Part shown: positions 54,401 to 62,245 of the stretch, in pieces
Layout: the number at the start of each line of letters is the position of its first letter
How positions within the stretch are numbered: position 1 is the stretch's first letter
DNA from: Saccharopolyspora gloriosae
GTDB lineage: Bacteria > Actinomycetota > Actinomycetes > Mycobacteriales > Pseudonocardiaceae
NCBI RefSeq assembly: GCF_014203325.1
Contig: NZ_JACHIV010000001.1
Coordinates: 186,001 to 250,000 of the forward strand
Length of the DNA: 64,000 nt
Direction of reading: 5' to 3'
The notes under the pieces: model-generated
Told to the model about the DNA's origin: nothing
Seen by the model: only the letters and a program-made list of their open reading frames with translations
Databases searched by the model: none
Made by a program: the position numbers and the translations under genes

Positions 54401-54831
54401 GCCTGCGATTCGGGAGGAAGGGCCCCATGACGTCGTCGCAGGACAACGCCGCGTCCGGACCCTCCACCGGCGAGCAGGAGGCGACGGGCGGCGGGAGTTC
54501 CAGCTGGATCACGGACTCCGCGAGCAACGGCGACCCGGCACCGGCGAACGGCAACGGCAACGGCAACGGCAACGGCGGCTGGAGCTTCGCGACCGACGAG
54601 TCGTGGAAGCAGGTCGAGGCGGCGACGACCTCGAACCCCACCTCGTTCACCGAGTCCGGGCTGCCCCGGCGCACGCCGAAGGCCCAGTTGGCCCCGGGCA
54701 GCGCGGGCACGGGCCCGGCCAGGCCGGAAGGCCAGCGGTTCGAGCGGGACGCGAGCGCGTTGCGCGGCAGGTTGTCCAGTTTCCAGTCGGGTGTCGAGCG
54801 CGGCAGGCATCGGCTGCCGGACGAATCGTAG
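51478..54831 (+). CDS. cvnA: Conservon sensor-kinase-like protein CvnA
   Basis: 1117 aa from the GTG at 51478; the frame is open from 51379 and the start is uncertain. Two membrane helices (about 23-44, FAAVVLVPVIFAVGLGI, and about 325-347, MLLASLLVAAAVITAI) flank a helical extracellular nitrate-sensor-like domain. HAMP-like and coiled regions lead to a HATPase_c domain with ELMDNAANFSAPDTSVTV (N box, about 535) and DEGIGMGD. No phospho-accepting His box is obvious. The last 470 residues are low-complexity, with about five ETGFSTA repeats (about 704-745) and FTESGLPRR twice. It works with CvnB, C and D in a membrane complex likened to G-protein-coupled signalling. Confidence 0.92.
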   Translation: MTAPTPARRRVALRQWRNWSLPVKFAAVVLVPVIFAVGLGISQIRWQVEQANEYERVSHVLDSAQRVEPLVAALQDERNAAVLTNNAAELDRQIAEVDKAFAAVDEELGHGSGHAAAEFGQVVEDRHDEVHAALDKLNEAREAVRRESLSTPDTINAYSTAITTVLSLDRALTSTVSEPTLASTASALQDMLSMMEEVRLQQAWVLSGLSQGQLAPQSVDALQGSRARLISKIADARATVARHWQERLDQTTQGPEIVQRNTMLTQILMAGMSGGPFPATPEQWNGISDQVVMLIDDGHNDLAAEVRTGASTLREDAGNAAGWDSAMLLASLLVAAAVITAITRQLLGSLRTLRHGALDAAQHELPEAVAGIRAGEEVADLPPLPVRTTEEVGQVARAFDEVQRQALRLAAEQASLRHGYSESFVGVSRRSQGLLERQLRLFEQLEQDEEDPDQLSRLFQLDHLATRMRRNNENLMVLSGSDLARRFVRPTELGDMLRAAVSEIEQYPRVVVQPPPQVRLLGHAASDLVRLMAELMDNAANFSAPDTSVTVSSYQAGDGSITVDVLDEGIGMGDQELAAANERLSRVDENDLATSRRMGLFVVARLALRHGVGVRLHGGPDVDGVRATVVVPAEHVVAGAPAAPPAPAMGGQRNGVAHHDLPTSGSFGAGPHSAGAFGDAAPQQSDDTGFVWSTSGGDSGSSAGETGFSTAENGFSTGETGFSTAETGFGTAAETGFSTAESGETGPNTFNTGFLTAAGDGLTSSPLPKREPAAGLVGPSQREDAASSEPAGSLFTPVEIPEQDQGESYDFSSDWTSSDLAWPPAIEDRPASDDGPSPIFEEVSTQWFQPIEGEEESAGGAQGWPGDDEQATSIMDSGSWSFTADSAEEAEAEAAAAEGGSGFTESGLPRRETRDRSAVHVDENDPLGIGDLDEPGPDQVDSTGGTATIDAAAAGAPAERSPQELSRRLADLQGGLRFGRKGPMTSSQDNAASGPSTGEQEATGGGSSSWITDSASNGDPAPANGNGNGNGNGGWSFATDESWKQVEAATTSNPTSFTESGLPRRTPKAQLAPGSAGTGPARPEGQRFERDASALRGRLSSFQSGVERGRHRLPDES

Positions 54832-54995
54832 GAGGACACATGCGTTGCTCGGCTGCGGATGAGCCTCGATGTCAGAAGGAGTTCTAGCCAGGCCACTGAG
54901 GGCGCGGGAAGACCGCGTCCGGTTCCACCGATTCGGCAACATGGAGTCGTCCGGACCGACATCGGCGATTCCACGACCACAAGCCAGGAGGTTGC

Positions 54996-55442
54996 ATGAC
55001 TCCCCAGGAGACGATGTCCCGGCGGTTCGGGTGGCTGGTCACGGACTTCACCCAGCGAGTCGCCGGTGTGGCGCACGCGATCGTGGTGTCCGCCGATGGA
55101 CTGCTGCTGACCGCTTCGGCCAACCTGCCCCAGGACCGGGCGGATCAGCTCGCCGCGGTCTCGTCCGGTCTGCTCAGCCTCACCAACGGAGCCGCGAAGT
55201 GCTTCGAGGCCGGTGAGGTCACCGAGACCATCGTGGAGATGCAGTACGGCACGCTGATCCAGATGGGCATCAGCGACGGGTCCTGCATCACGGCGTTGGC
55301 CGCGCCGCAGTGCGACATGGGCCTGATCGCGTACGAAATGGCCATGCTGGTGGAGCGCGTCGGGCAGATCCTCACCCCGGAGTTGCGGCACCAGTTGCAG
55401 GGCGCGAGAAATCCGTTCTCCCGGCCGGCCGCGGTGAGGTGA
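54996..55442 (+). CDS. cvnB: Conservon roadblock/LC7 protein CvnB
   Basis: 148 aa. Roadblock/LC7 domain: RFGWLVTDFTQRVAGVAHAIVVSADGLLL and LTNGAAKCFEAGEVTETIVE. It presumably binds or regulates the small GTPase CvnD. AGGAGG precedes the ATG. It lies 164 bases after cvnA and four before cvnC. Confidence 0.95.
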   Translation: MTPQETMSRRFGWLVTDFTQRVAGVAHAIVVSADGLLLTASANLPQDRADQLAAVSSGLLSLTNGAAKCFEAGEVTETIVEMQYGTLIQMGISDGSCITALAAPQCDMGLIAYEMAMLVERVGQILTPELRHQLQGARNPFSRPAAVR

Positions 55443-55446
55443 CGCG

Positions 55447-56304
55447 ATGAGCGAATCGGGGTTCGGCGAGCAGGACCGAAGACGGGACGAGCCGGACGCG
55501 AGCAGCTTCGCCGACGTGATGAACGGTTTCACCTTCGACAGCGGCCGGGGAAGGCGCGGCCGCCGCAAGAAGGGGGATCCGGTGGACGAACCGGCCGCCG
55601 AGCAGGACGCGGGTCAGCAGGGGGACGCGGGCGCGTCGCAGCCCCCGCCGGCCCCTCCGCAGGCTCGGCGTCCGACGGCTCGCCCGCCCGCGGACGTGTT
55701 CGACGGGCGGGATCCGTTCGATGCACCGGATCTGGAGTGGGAGACGCAGGCGCCGTCGTACCGGGACCCGGACGAGGGCTGGGGGGAGCGTGCGGATTTC
55801 GATTCGCGGGCCGGAAGTTCGGCCTCGTGGAACGTCGGGGCACCGGCCCAGGGAAGGCCCGATCGGCCGGCCCCGGGAAGGCCCGATCGGGGGGGAGGGA
55901 ATCCGGTGAGCGGACAGTCCAGGGGGGCGTTCGACGCTCCGGTCCCGGAACCGGAACCGTCGGCGGACGCCCCCGCGGCCATTCGCTCGTACACCTGGAC
56001 CGGCGGTCGGACCAGGTCGAACTACGAGCTGCAGATGGAGACGCTCGTGTCCACGAGCGAGGCCTTCCGGCCTGGCTCGACGGGGCGGATGGAACACGAG
56101 TCGATCGCCGAACTGTGCCGGCATCCCAGGTCGGTAGCCGAAGTCGGAGCGCTGCTTTCCGTTCCGATCGGGGTGGCTAGGGTGTTGCTGGCCGACATGG
56201 CGGAACTGGGGATGGTGACCGTGCACCAGACGGTCACCGAAAGCGGTAGCGCACCACACCTGTTGTTGATGGAAAGGGTATTGAGTGGACTCCGTCGGCT
56301 TTAG
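55447..56304 (+). CDS. cvnC: Conservon DUF742 protein CvnC
   Basis: 285 aa. The conserved DUF742 part is the C-terminal about 110 residues (AIRSYTWTGGRTRSNYELQMETLV, SIAELCRHPRSVAEVGALLSVPIGVARVLLADM), which has a winged-helix character. The N-terminal 170 residues are a disordered Pro/Asp/Arg-rich extension with a GRPDR repeat, unusually long for this family. The gene overlaps cvnD by 20 bases. Confidence 0.93.
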   Translation: MSESGFGEQDRRRDEPDASSFADVMNGFTFDSGRGRRGRRKKGDPVDEPAAEQDAGQQGDAGASQPPPAPPQARRPTARPPADVFDGRDPFDAPDLEWETQAPSYRDPDEGWGERADFDSRAGSSASWNVGAPAQGRPDRPAPGRPDRGGGNPVSGQSRGAFDAPVPEPEPSADAPAAIRSYTWTGGRTRSNYELQMETLVSTSEAFRPGSTGRMEHESIAELCRHPRSVAEVGALLSVPIGVARVLLADMAELGMVTVHQTVTESGSAPHLLLMERVLSGLRRL

Positions 56305-56920
56305 AGCTCCCCAAGGAGGCGCTCGGGGGCCGGTTGCCCCCCAGCGCGGTGCCACCACCTCGGCGAAGATCGTCGTCGCGGGCGGCTTCGGTGTCGGGAA
56401 GACGACGTTCGTCGGTTCCGTTTCCGAGATCGTCCCGCTGACCACCGAGGCGGTGATGACGGAGGCCAGCGCGGGCGTGGACGACCTCGCGGCCACACCG
56501 GACAAGAGAAGTACGACGGTCGCGATGGACTTCGGCCGCATCTCGCTGGATTCGGATCTGATCCTGTACCTGTTCGGCACCCCCGGGCAGCAGCGCTTCT
56601 GGTTCATGTGGGATGACCTTGTCAAGGGCGCGATCGGCGCGGTCGTGCTGGTCGACACCCGCAGGCTGGCGGATTCGTTCTCCGCTGTGGACTTCTTCGA
56701 GGATCGCGGTTTGCCGTACCTGATCGCGGTGAACGCTTTCAACGGCGACCTGCAGCACCGCATGGAGGAGATCCGGGAGGCCATGGCGATCGGGCCGCAC
56801 GTGCCGATCGGGCCGTGCGACGCCCGGGACCAGCAGTCCACGAAGCAGGCGCTGATCGCCTTGGTGCAGCACGCGATGCGGCACTGGCAGCAGCAGGGCG
56901 GCCAGCAGCCGCCGAGGTGA
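56285..56920 (+). CDS. cvnD: Conservon small GTPase CvnD
   Basis: 211 aa, MglA/Ras-like ATP/GTP-binding protein. The P-loop is GGFGVGKTT (about 33-41). Switch II has LFGTPGQQRFWFMWDDLV; Gln at this site is usual for the family. AVVLVDTRRLADSF and IAVNAFNG (in place of NKXD) follow. The GTG start lies within the end of cvnC. It completes the conservon and is its output switch. Confidence 0.95.
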   Translation: MDSVGFRAPQGGARGPVAPQRGATTSAKIVVAGGFGVGKTTFVGSVSEIVPLTTEAVMTEASAGVDDLAATPDKRSTTVAMDFGRISLDSDLILYLFGTPGQQRFWFMWDDLVKGAIGAVVLVDTRRLADSFSAVDFFEDRGLPYLIAVNAFNGDLQHRMEEIREAMAIGPHVPIGPCDARDQQSTKQALIALVQHAMRHWQQQGGQQPPR

Positions 56921-56927
56921 GCCCGCC

Positions 56928-56960
56928 CCCGGCCGATCGGTTTTCCCGCCGTCGGCCGGG
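56928..56960 (+). terminator. Hairpin after the conservon
   Basis: CCCGGCCGA/TCGGCCGGG, 9 bp perfect with a 15-base loop, eight bases after the cvnD stop. Likely the operon terminator. Confidence 0.6.
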
Positions 56961-57695
56961 ATTCCCGGTGGACGGGTCCACCGGTGGTCGTGGCACAACT
57001 GAAGATTTTCCTGGCGAGCGCGCCGTTGGAGCGGTTTTCCCGCTCAGCGGCGCGCTCGCCGTTGCGCGGGGCGTTCCGGCAGTGCAGCGGGGCGCCGTGG
57101 GTTCTGGGGCCGCACGGGAGGGACCAGGCGGCACCACGGGTGTTTTCCGGCGCTCGTCGCAGCCGCGTCCGGTGCCTCGGCGGTCTCGTCCGCGCGGGAC
57201 GGAATGCCGTGGCGGCGCGGGGATTTCCGCCCCTCGCCGAGGTGGAGACGCGAGCGTCGCCGGTGGGACTGTCCACCATGGCTAGTGGATCTTCGATCCG
57301 GACGCGTCGAGGATCGATCCGGACGGTCCCGGCGGGCGGTGCGCGCGGGACGGTGCCGCCGAACGCCGTGATCGCGTTTTCGCTGCCACAGCCGGGCTTT
57401 TCAAGCGATCCGTTCCGGATTGGGGCTGGTTAACGCACTTGTGGAATACCGTCCGTTGTGGACGAAAGAGCGGAACTCGGCGGTGGTTTCGCGCTCGGAT
57501 ATTCACCCAATTGAAAGAGTGCGCGGATCGTTATCGGGCGGCTAGCATTCTTTAATAGCGGCCCGTGGTCGTTACTTCCACTTCTTAAGATCATCTGAAC
57601 CAGCAGGATCGGCTGTCCGCCCAAGATCTTCTTCGGGGGGTGTGCCGCGTTGTGCCAGATGGCTTTCCGCTTCATGCAAGGAGATTCGGCGAAAG
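56961..57695. other. Gene-free stretch after the conservon
   Basis: 735 bases without a supported gene. The right part (57420-57640) is A/T-rich for this genome (for example GCATTCTTTAATAGC near 57546-57560) and probably carries the promoter of the next operon, though no hexamer pair is convincing. Confidence 0.5.
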
Positions 57696-58241
57696 GTGGC
57701 CACTGTGGACTTCGACGCGCTCTTTCATTCGCACTTGGCGGCGATTCGAGCCAGCGTCCGTGCGGGGTTTCGCTTCCGGCACCTGCCCACCGGGCAGGAA
57801 GACGAGTTCGTGCTGCAAGGATTCCGCGTGGAGAACGGGGTGATGGACACGTACCTCACCTATGCGGCCGACGACGCGGTCGCGGCTCGATATCGGGTCT
57901 CGGACCTGGAACTCCCCGATCCGCCGGCGCTGTGGCGCCGCGACGGGCCGGTGGACGAGGTGGTGCTGGCCTTGCTGGCACTGCCCGCGCACGGGGCTCG
58001 AGGATCCCCGATGGCGGCCGGTTTTCCGGTGCACTTCGGCATTCCGCCGCACGCCCACCGGGCTCGGCGGCATCCGGAATCCGAGCCTGACCCGCCGCCG
58101 GAAGCGGCGGAACCGTCCGCGTCGTCGCACGATTCGGCGCCGCCCGACGTGCTGTCCCGCATTCCGCGGCCCCGCGCCGGCGGCTGCGTCCCGAATTCGC
58201 CGACGCCGCGCGGCTCCCGCTTCCCGGGAGGTGCGCGATGA
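57696..58241 (+). CDS. Uncharacterised protein, first of a small operon
   Basis: 181 aa from the GTG at 57696 (GTG 57705 is an alternative). Not recognised. The first about 100 residues look folded (VDFDALFHSHLAAIRASVRAG, RHLPTGQEDEFVLQGFRVEN, VSDLELPDPPALW); the remainder is Pro/Ser/Arg-rich and probably disordered. No signal or membrane segment. It is coupled by ATGA to the next gene. Confidence 0.65.
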   Translation: MATVDFDALFHSHLAAIRASVRAGFRFRHLPTGQEDEFVLQGFRVENGVMDTYLTYAADDAVAARYRVSDLELPDPPALWRRDGPVDEVVLALLALPAHGARGSPMAAGFPVHFGIPPHAHRARRHPESEPDPPPEAAEPSASSHDSAPPDVLSRIPRPRAGGCVPNSPTPRGSRFPGGAR

Positions 58242-58486
58242 ACGGCAAGAAGCACCTGCCGATGGCCTGGCACTTCGAACGGGTCTCCTCGCGGGAGGCG
58301 TACACGTTCCGCTGGGGGCGCGGTTCCGGAATGATCACCGTGCACCGCGGTGACGCGCGCGGTTCGCACAGCGACGACAACCTGGTCGACTGCCTGCCGG
58401 TCGGCATCGACTGGATCGACGACCAGGACGTTCGGGTGCAGGCCCGCAAATGGATCAGAGCGAATGCGGGACGTGGCGTGCGCTGA
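58238..58486 (+). CDS. Uncharacterised small protein
   Basis: 82 aa, ATG overlapping the preceding stop. Contains AWHFERVSSREAYTFRWGRG and DDNLVDCLPVGIDWIDDQDV; mixed alpha/beta, soluble. The family is not recognised. Overlap with the preceding gene implies a shared function. Confidence 0.7.
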   Translation: MNGKKHLPMAWHFERVSSREAYTFRWGRGSGMITVHRGDARGSHSDDNLVDCLPVGIDWIDDQDVRVQARKWIRANAGRGVR

Positions 58487-58928
58487 GTGCGCCACCCGCA
58501 GGAATCCGCATTCCGGCGTCCGCGTCGAATTCGCCGAACGCCAATTCGCCCCCGGATTCGGGGAGTCGGTTTCGAAGCTCATTCATCCGGCCCCGCCCCT
58601 GCCCGGCCGCGGTTCCGAGCGTCGAGCCGGCGGGGGCGGTGGCGGACAGCGCGATTCGTTCCAGGACTCGCCGATGCGGTGCGGCGGGGGCTGGCGGTGC
58701 GTTCCACGGGCCGGTCGGCGCGGAGCCGCCCGGCCCGAGCGCCCCGCGGCGAACGCGGTGGCGTCCGGTCGGAACCGGCCTTCCCGCTGGTGCGGCGACG
58801 CGGGAATTTCGGCGAACGTTACGCGGACGACCCCGGTCGGCAAAGCGCCGTGCGTAGACCTGACCGGGAGGCGTTCGTTCCCCACGCGCGGGTCGAGCAA
58901 GCGGGCCCGGCAGAACAGGAGGTGCGCG
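58487..58928. other. Gene-free stretch before the CxxCxGxG gene
   Basis: 442 bases with no gene I can support; open frames in all registers are Arg/Ala-rich and non-coding in character. It ends with AGGAGG (58917-58922), the ribosome-binding site of the next small gene. Confidence 0.5.
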
Positions 58929-59099
58929 GTGAAAGTGCTGCTGCACGCGCCCGCCGCGGAACTGCCCGCGGAATGGTCCTGGTGCGCGGATTGCGCGGGC
59001 ACCGGGATCGTCCAAGCCGACCCGGCCGCGCCACCACCCGTCGAAGAGGACTGCTGGACATGCCGAGGCCTCGGCCTCGGCGCCTCGCATGTTCTCTGA
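58929..59099 (+). CDS. 56-aa DnaJ-zinc-finger-like protein
   Basis: Very short gene from the GTG at 58929 with a strong AGGAGG six bases upstream. It has two CxxCxGxG-type motifs, CADCAGTG (about 20-27) and CWTCRGLG (about 43-50), separated by an acidic Pro-rich linker. This is half of a DnaJ-type zinc finger and could bind one zinc ion. Stand-alone miniature proteins of this sort have no known function. Confidence 0.65.
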   Translation: MKVLLHAPAAELPAEWSWCADCAGTGIVQADPAAPPPVEEDCWTCRGLGLGASHVL

Positions 59100-59127
59100 T
59101 GGGACCTCCTGCGTAGTGGGTCGCTCA

Positions 59128-59280
59128 GCGGAACCTCAGTCGTCTTCTCGCTGCGGGATCTTTTTCCCGAGTGGCTCCGCCACGAGGGAAAAAGCTGTCC
59201 TCGCGAGAAGACGACTGAGAACCCGCCGGTGGTCGGCTTGCTCTGGTGGTCACTGCTCAGCGGCTTCGCCGCTGACAAGA
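59128..59280 (+). repeat. Palindromic repeat element, copy C
   Basis: Third copy, starting GCGGAACCTCAG. The variable box is TCGT/ACGA within the 17-bp arm; the inner stem and tip match copy A with two changes. The following about 70 bases, with a second hairpin (CAGCGGC-TTC-GCCGCTG, 59258-59274) and CTGACAAGAC, match copy B. It lies 28 bases after the zinc-finger-like gene and upstream of the jet operon. Confidence 0.85.
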
Positions 59281-59483
59281 CGGTGGTCGGAAGGGCATGT
59301 CGTGCTGATGCCTTTGCGGGCTCCCTGCGTCCCCCGGTGGTGGGGCGGGGTCACTCGGATTTTCCGTCGAGTCCGTTCTCGTTCGGCGGGACGAACTGCG
59401 TGTAGCCGTCGGATACCCGTTCGCCTGACAGCGTTGGTCCTCTACCGTGGGATGGTGGTTCCCGGACGGGGAGGAGGCCGTGG
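59281..59483 (+). promoter_or_regulatory. jet operon upstream region
   Basis: Together with repeat C and the short flank before it, this makes 384 gene-free bases. TACCGT (59443-59448) with TTCGCC (59420-59425) 17 bases upstream is a weak promoter candidate. GGAGGAGG (59470-59477) precedes the jetA GTG. Confidence 0.35.
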
Positions 59484-61019
59484 GTGGCGACGCAGCGGGT
59501 CCCGCCGGACATGTTCCGCTTCGCGGTCGGCGCTCAGGCCGAGGCGCACTCCGCGATCCTCCACGCGTTCGGCGAGGCCAACGAAGACCTGTGCACGGCG
59601 CTCGGCATCGACGACGTCCGGAGCCGGTTGCGCGCCGCGGACTGGTTCGACGCGCTCACCGACGAAGACCTGGCGGAACGGCTGAAGAAGCTCGCCGAAT
59701 GGGGACTGCTCGACGTCGTCCAGAACCACGCGGAGAACTACCGCACCGCCACCGAGTACGAGCGGCGGAACCTGCACTACTCGCTGACGAAGGCGGGTGA
59801 GGCCGCCTGCGCGGGAGTGCGCCACGCGCTCGCGGTGCTCAACGAGGCGGGGGCGTTGCAGACCGCGGTGCTCGACGCGCTCGCCGACCGGCTCACCGAG
59901 CTCGCCGGGCTGCTCGACGACCCCGCCACGGCGGACCGGCGGCTGTTCAGCGCGGTGCAGGAAGTGGAAGGGCGCCTGGAGGCCCTGCGCACCGGCGCCA
60001 CCGGCTTCAACGGGGAACTGCAACGCCTGCTGCGCGCCGACGGCGCCGACCTGGACACCTTCCACGAGGTGAAGGCCGCGACCGTGGCCTACCTGCAGGA
60101 GTTCGTGACGAACCTGGACCAGCGGACCCACGCGGTCGTCGCCGCGTTGGGCAGGGTCGAGGAGCACGGCATCGACGAGCTGCACCGCCGCGCGCTGAGC
60201 GGCGCCGACCTGCCGCCCACCGCGGGCGAGCACGCGACGCAGGAGTGGCTGCGGCACCGGCGGTCGCGTTGGGACGGCCTGCGCTCGTGGTTCCGCCCCG
60301 CCGACGGCAGCACGCCGCGCATCGACCAGCTGCACGCCGTGGCCCGGCGGGCGATCGTGGCGCTGCTGCAGGTGCTGGACCGGATCACCGAGGCGCGCCG
60401 CCACTCCTCCGGTGCCGCCGCCGACTTCCGGGAGCTCGCGCGGTGGTTCGCCACCGCCGACCGGGACGAGGACCTGCACCGGTTGTGGTCGGCGGCGTTC
60501 GGGCTCGGTTCCGCGCGCCACGCCCACCTCGCGCACGAGGACCCGGAACTCGTCGCGCCGTCCACGCCGTGGGCGCAGGCGCCGCGGGTGCGGGTGTCGG
60601 CCCTGCTGCGCAGCAACGGCCGCACCGAGAAGTTCGCCCGCACCGGGAAGGTGCGGGACACCTCGGCGGTCGCCGCGCTGCGCGCGAGCCGGGCCAGGCA
60701 GGAACGCGCGGAGCTGGAAGCGGCCTGGCGGCGCCTCGCCACCGGCGGCGAGGTCCGGTTGTCCTCGTTCGGCGAGCTGGAACCGGGGGTGTTCGACCGG
60801 CTGCTGGACCTGCTGGGGCGAGCGCTGGCCACCCGCGAGGACAGCACCGGGCTGCGCCGGGCCTGCACGGGCGACGGGCAGGTGGAGATCGTGCTGCGCG
60901 ACCCCGGCGACGCGCGGTCCGCGCGGCTGCGCACGTCGCGGGGGACGCTGCGCGGCGCGGACTACCTGGTGGACGTGCGGCTGCTCACCGACTCCCCGGA
61001 CGCGGAGGCGGCGGGATGA
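59484..61019 (+). CDS. jetA: Wadjet/Ept component JetA (DUF2397, TIGR02677-like)
   Basis: 511 aa from the GTG at 59484 behind GGAGGAGG. By family it corresponds to the kleisin-like subunit of an SMC-type plasmid-defence complex. The N-terminus MFRFAVGAQAEAHSAILHAF and the winged-helix segment LAERLKKLAEWGLLDVVQN, FHEVKAATVAYLQEFV and the C-terminal ARASRARQERAELEAAWRRL-type helices fit DUF2397. It is soluble and Ala/Arg-rich. It overlaps jetB by ATGA. Assignment rests on the gene trio as much as on sequence. Confidence 0.85.
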   Translation: MATQRVPPDMFRFAVGAQAEAHSAILHAFGEANEDLCTALGIDDVRSRLRAADWFDALTDEDLAERLKKLAEWGLLDVVQNHAENYRTATEYERRNLHYSLTKAGEAACAGVRHALAVLNEAGALQTAVLDALADRLTELAGLLDDPATADRRLFSAVQEVEGRLEALRTGATGFNGELQRLLRADGADLDTFHEVKAATVAYLQEFVTNLDQRTHAVVAALGRVEEHGIDELHRRALSGADLPPTAGEHATQEWLRHRRSRWDGLRSWFRPADGSTPRIDQLHAVARRAIVALLQVLDRITEARRHSSGAAADFRELARWFATADRDEDLHRLWSAAFGLGSARHAHLAHEDPELVAPSTPWAQAPRVRVSALLRSNGRTEKFARTGKVRDTSAVAALRASRARQERAELEAAWRRLATGGEVRLSSFGELEPGVFDRLLDLLGRALATREDSTGLRRACTGDGQVEIVLRDPGDARSARLRTSRGTLRGADYLVDVRLLTDSPDAEAAG

Positions 61020-62245
61020 GCAACCTGGCGAACCAGCTGGTCATCGCGGAACGCACCGACCTCGCGCGCGGCATCAAGCTGCTGCTGGCGCACCCGCTGA
61101 TCAGGGCGGACACCGATCCGGACGGCTTCGACCTGGTGCGCCGCCGCAAGGACACGCTCACCGACTGGTTCGACTACCACTGCGGCTGGGCGCTGGCCGT
61201 GGAGCCGCGGCTCGGCTACGCGCGGCTGGCGAAGGTGCGTTCCGATCCCGATGCGTCCCGCCCCGCCCGGCGCGACCGCAGCAGCAGGGCACCGTTCGAC
61301 CGGCGCCGCTACACGCTGTTCTGCGTGGCTGCGGCGGAACTGCTGGGCGGGCCCGCGACGACGATCGGGCTGCTGGCGGACCGGATCGTGCAGGCCACCG
61401 CGGCCGACCCGGTGCTGACCGCGTTCGACGCGGCGATGCGCTCGGAGCGGATGGCCTTTGTGGACGTGCTGCGCGCGTTGGAGTCCTTCGGGGTGCTCGA
61501 ATCGATCGACGGCAGCACGGAGAGCTTCGTGGACTCAGCCGAGGCGAAGGTGCTCTACCGGGTCGATGCCACGCTGCTGATGCGGTTGCTGTCCGCGCCG
61601 AACGGGCCGTCGCAGCCGGCCGAGCGGGACCAGGGCGCGGACCCGGACGAGGCGATCAGCGCGCTGGTCGCCGAATCCCGCTACGGCAACGCCGAGCAGG
61701 GCGCCACCGAGGTGCAATGCAACCTGTGGCTGCGGCATTCGGTGCTGCGCAAGCTGTTCGACGATCCGGTGGTGTATTGGGCGGATCTGACCGAGGCCCA
61801 GCGCGCCTACGCGACCTCGCAGGCGGGCCGCCAGATCATGCGGAAAGCCGCGGAGCAGGGCGGATTCGTGCTGGAGGAGCGCGCCGAGGGCGTGCTGCTG
61901 GTCGACCCGGAAGCGATGGCCACGGACGCGAAGTTCCCGGACGACGCGAACAACGCGAAGGTGGCGGCGCTGCACCTGCTGGACGCGCTGGGGACCTCGC
62001 GCTCCGGGCGCACCGCCGAACAGCTGCGCGGGGACGCCGAATCGGTGCTGGACCGCTCGCCCGGCGCCGCGCGCACCTACCGCTACTCGGACGGGCCGTC
62101 GCGGCTGGTCAACGACGCCGTCGCCGTGCTCGTCGATTTCGGCCTGGCCCGGCGGGACGGGGAGCGGATCGTCGCGCTGCCCGCCGCCGCCCGCTACGCG
62201 GTCGTGTCCGGTTTTCCCGACTCCGCTGGAGGAAACCCGTCGTGA
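61016..62245 (+). CDS. jetB: Wadjet/Ept component JetB (DUF2398, TIGR02678-like)
   Basis: 409 aa. Starts with VIAERTDLARGIKLLLAHPLI, a typical DUF2398 opening, then RRRYTLFCVAAAELL and the wing-like FVDVLRALESFGVLE. Later motifs are LWLRHSVLRKLFDDPVVYWADL and RQIMRKAAEQGGFVLEERAEGV. It corresponds to the KITE-type partner that joins the kleisin-like JetA to the SMC-like JetC. It overlaps both neighbours by four bases, so the three are co-translated. Confidence 0.87.
   Translation: MSNLANQLVIAERTDLARGIKLLLAHPLIRADTDPDGFDLVRRRKDTLTDWFDYHCGWALAVEPRLGYARLAKVRSDPDASRPARRDRSSRAPFDRRRYTLFCVAAAELLGGPATTIGLLADRIVQATAADPVLTAFDAAMRSERMAFVDVLRALESFGVLESIDGSTESFVDSAEAKVLYRVDATLLMRLLSAPNGPSQPAERDQGADPDEAISALVAESRYGNAEQGATEVQCNLWLRHSVLRKLFDDPVVYWADLTEAQRAYATSQAGRQIMRKAAEQGGFVLEERAEGVLLVDPEAMATDAKFPDDANNAKVAALHLLDALGTSRSGRTAEQLRGDAESVLDRSPGAARTYRYSDGPSRLVNDAVAVLVDFGLARRDGERIVALPAAARYAVVSGFPDSAGGNPS

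Noticed and set aside
51514-54942. A reverse-strand frame of more than 1100 codons opposite cvnA
   Set aside because: It mirrors cvnA codon bias, has no recognisable motif, and cvnA has clear membrane helices and a HATPase domain in context with cvnBCD.
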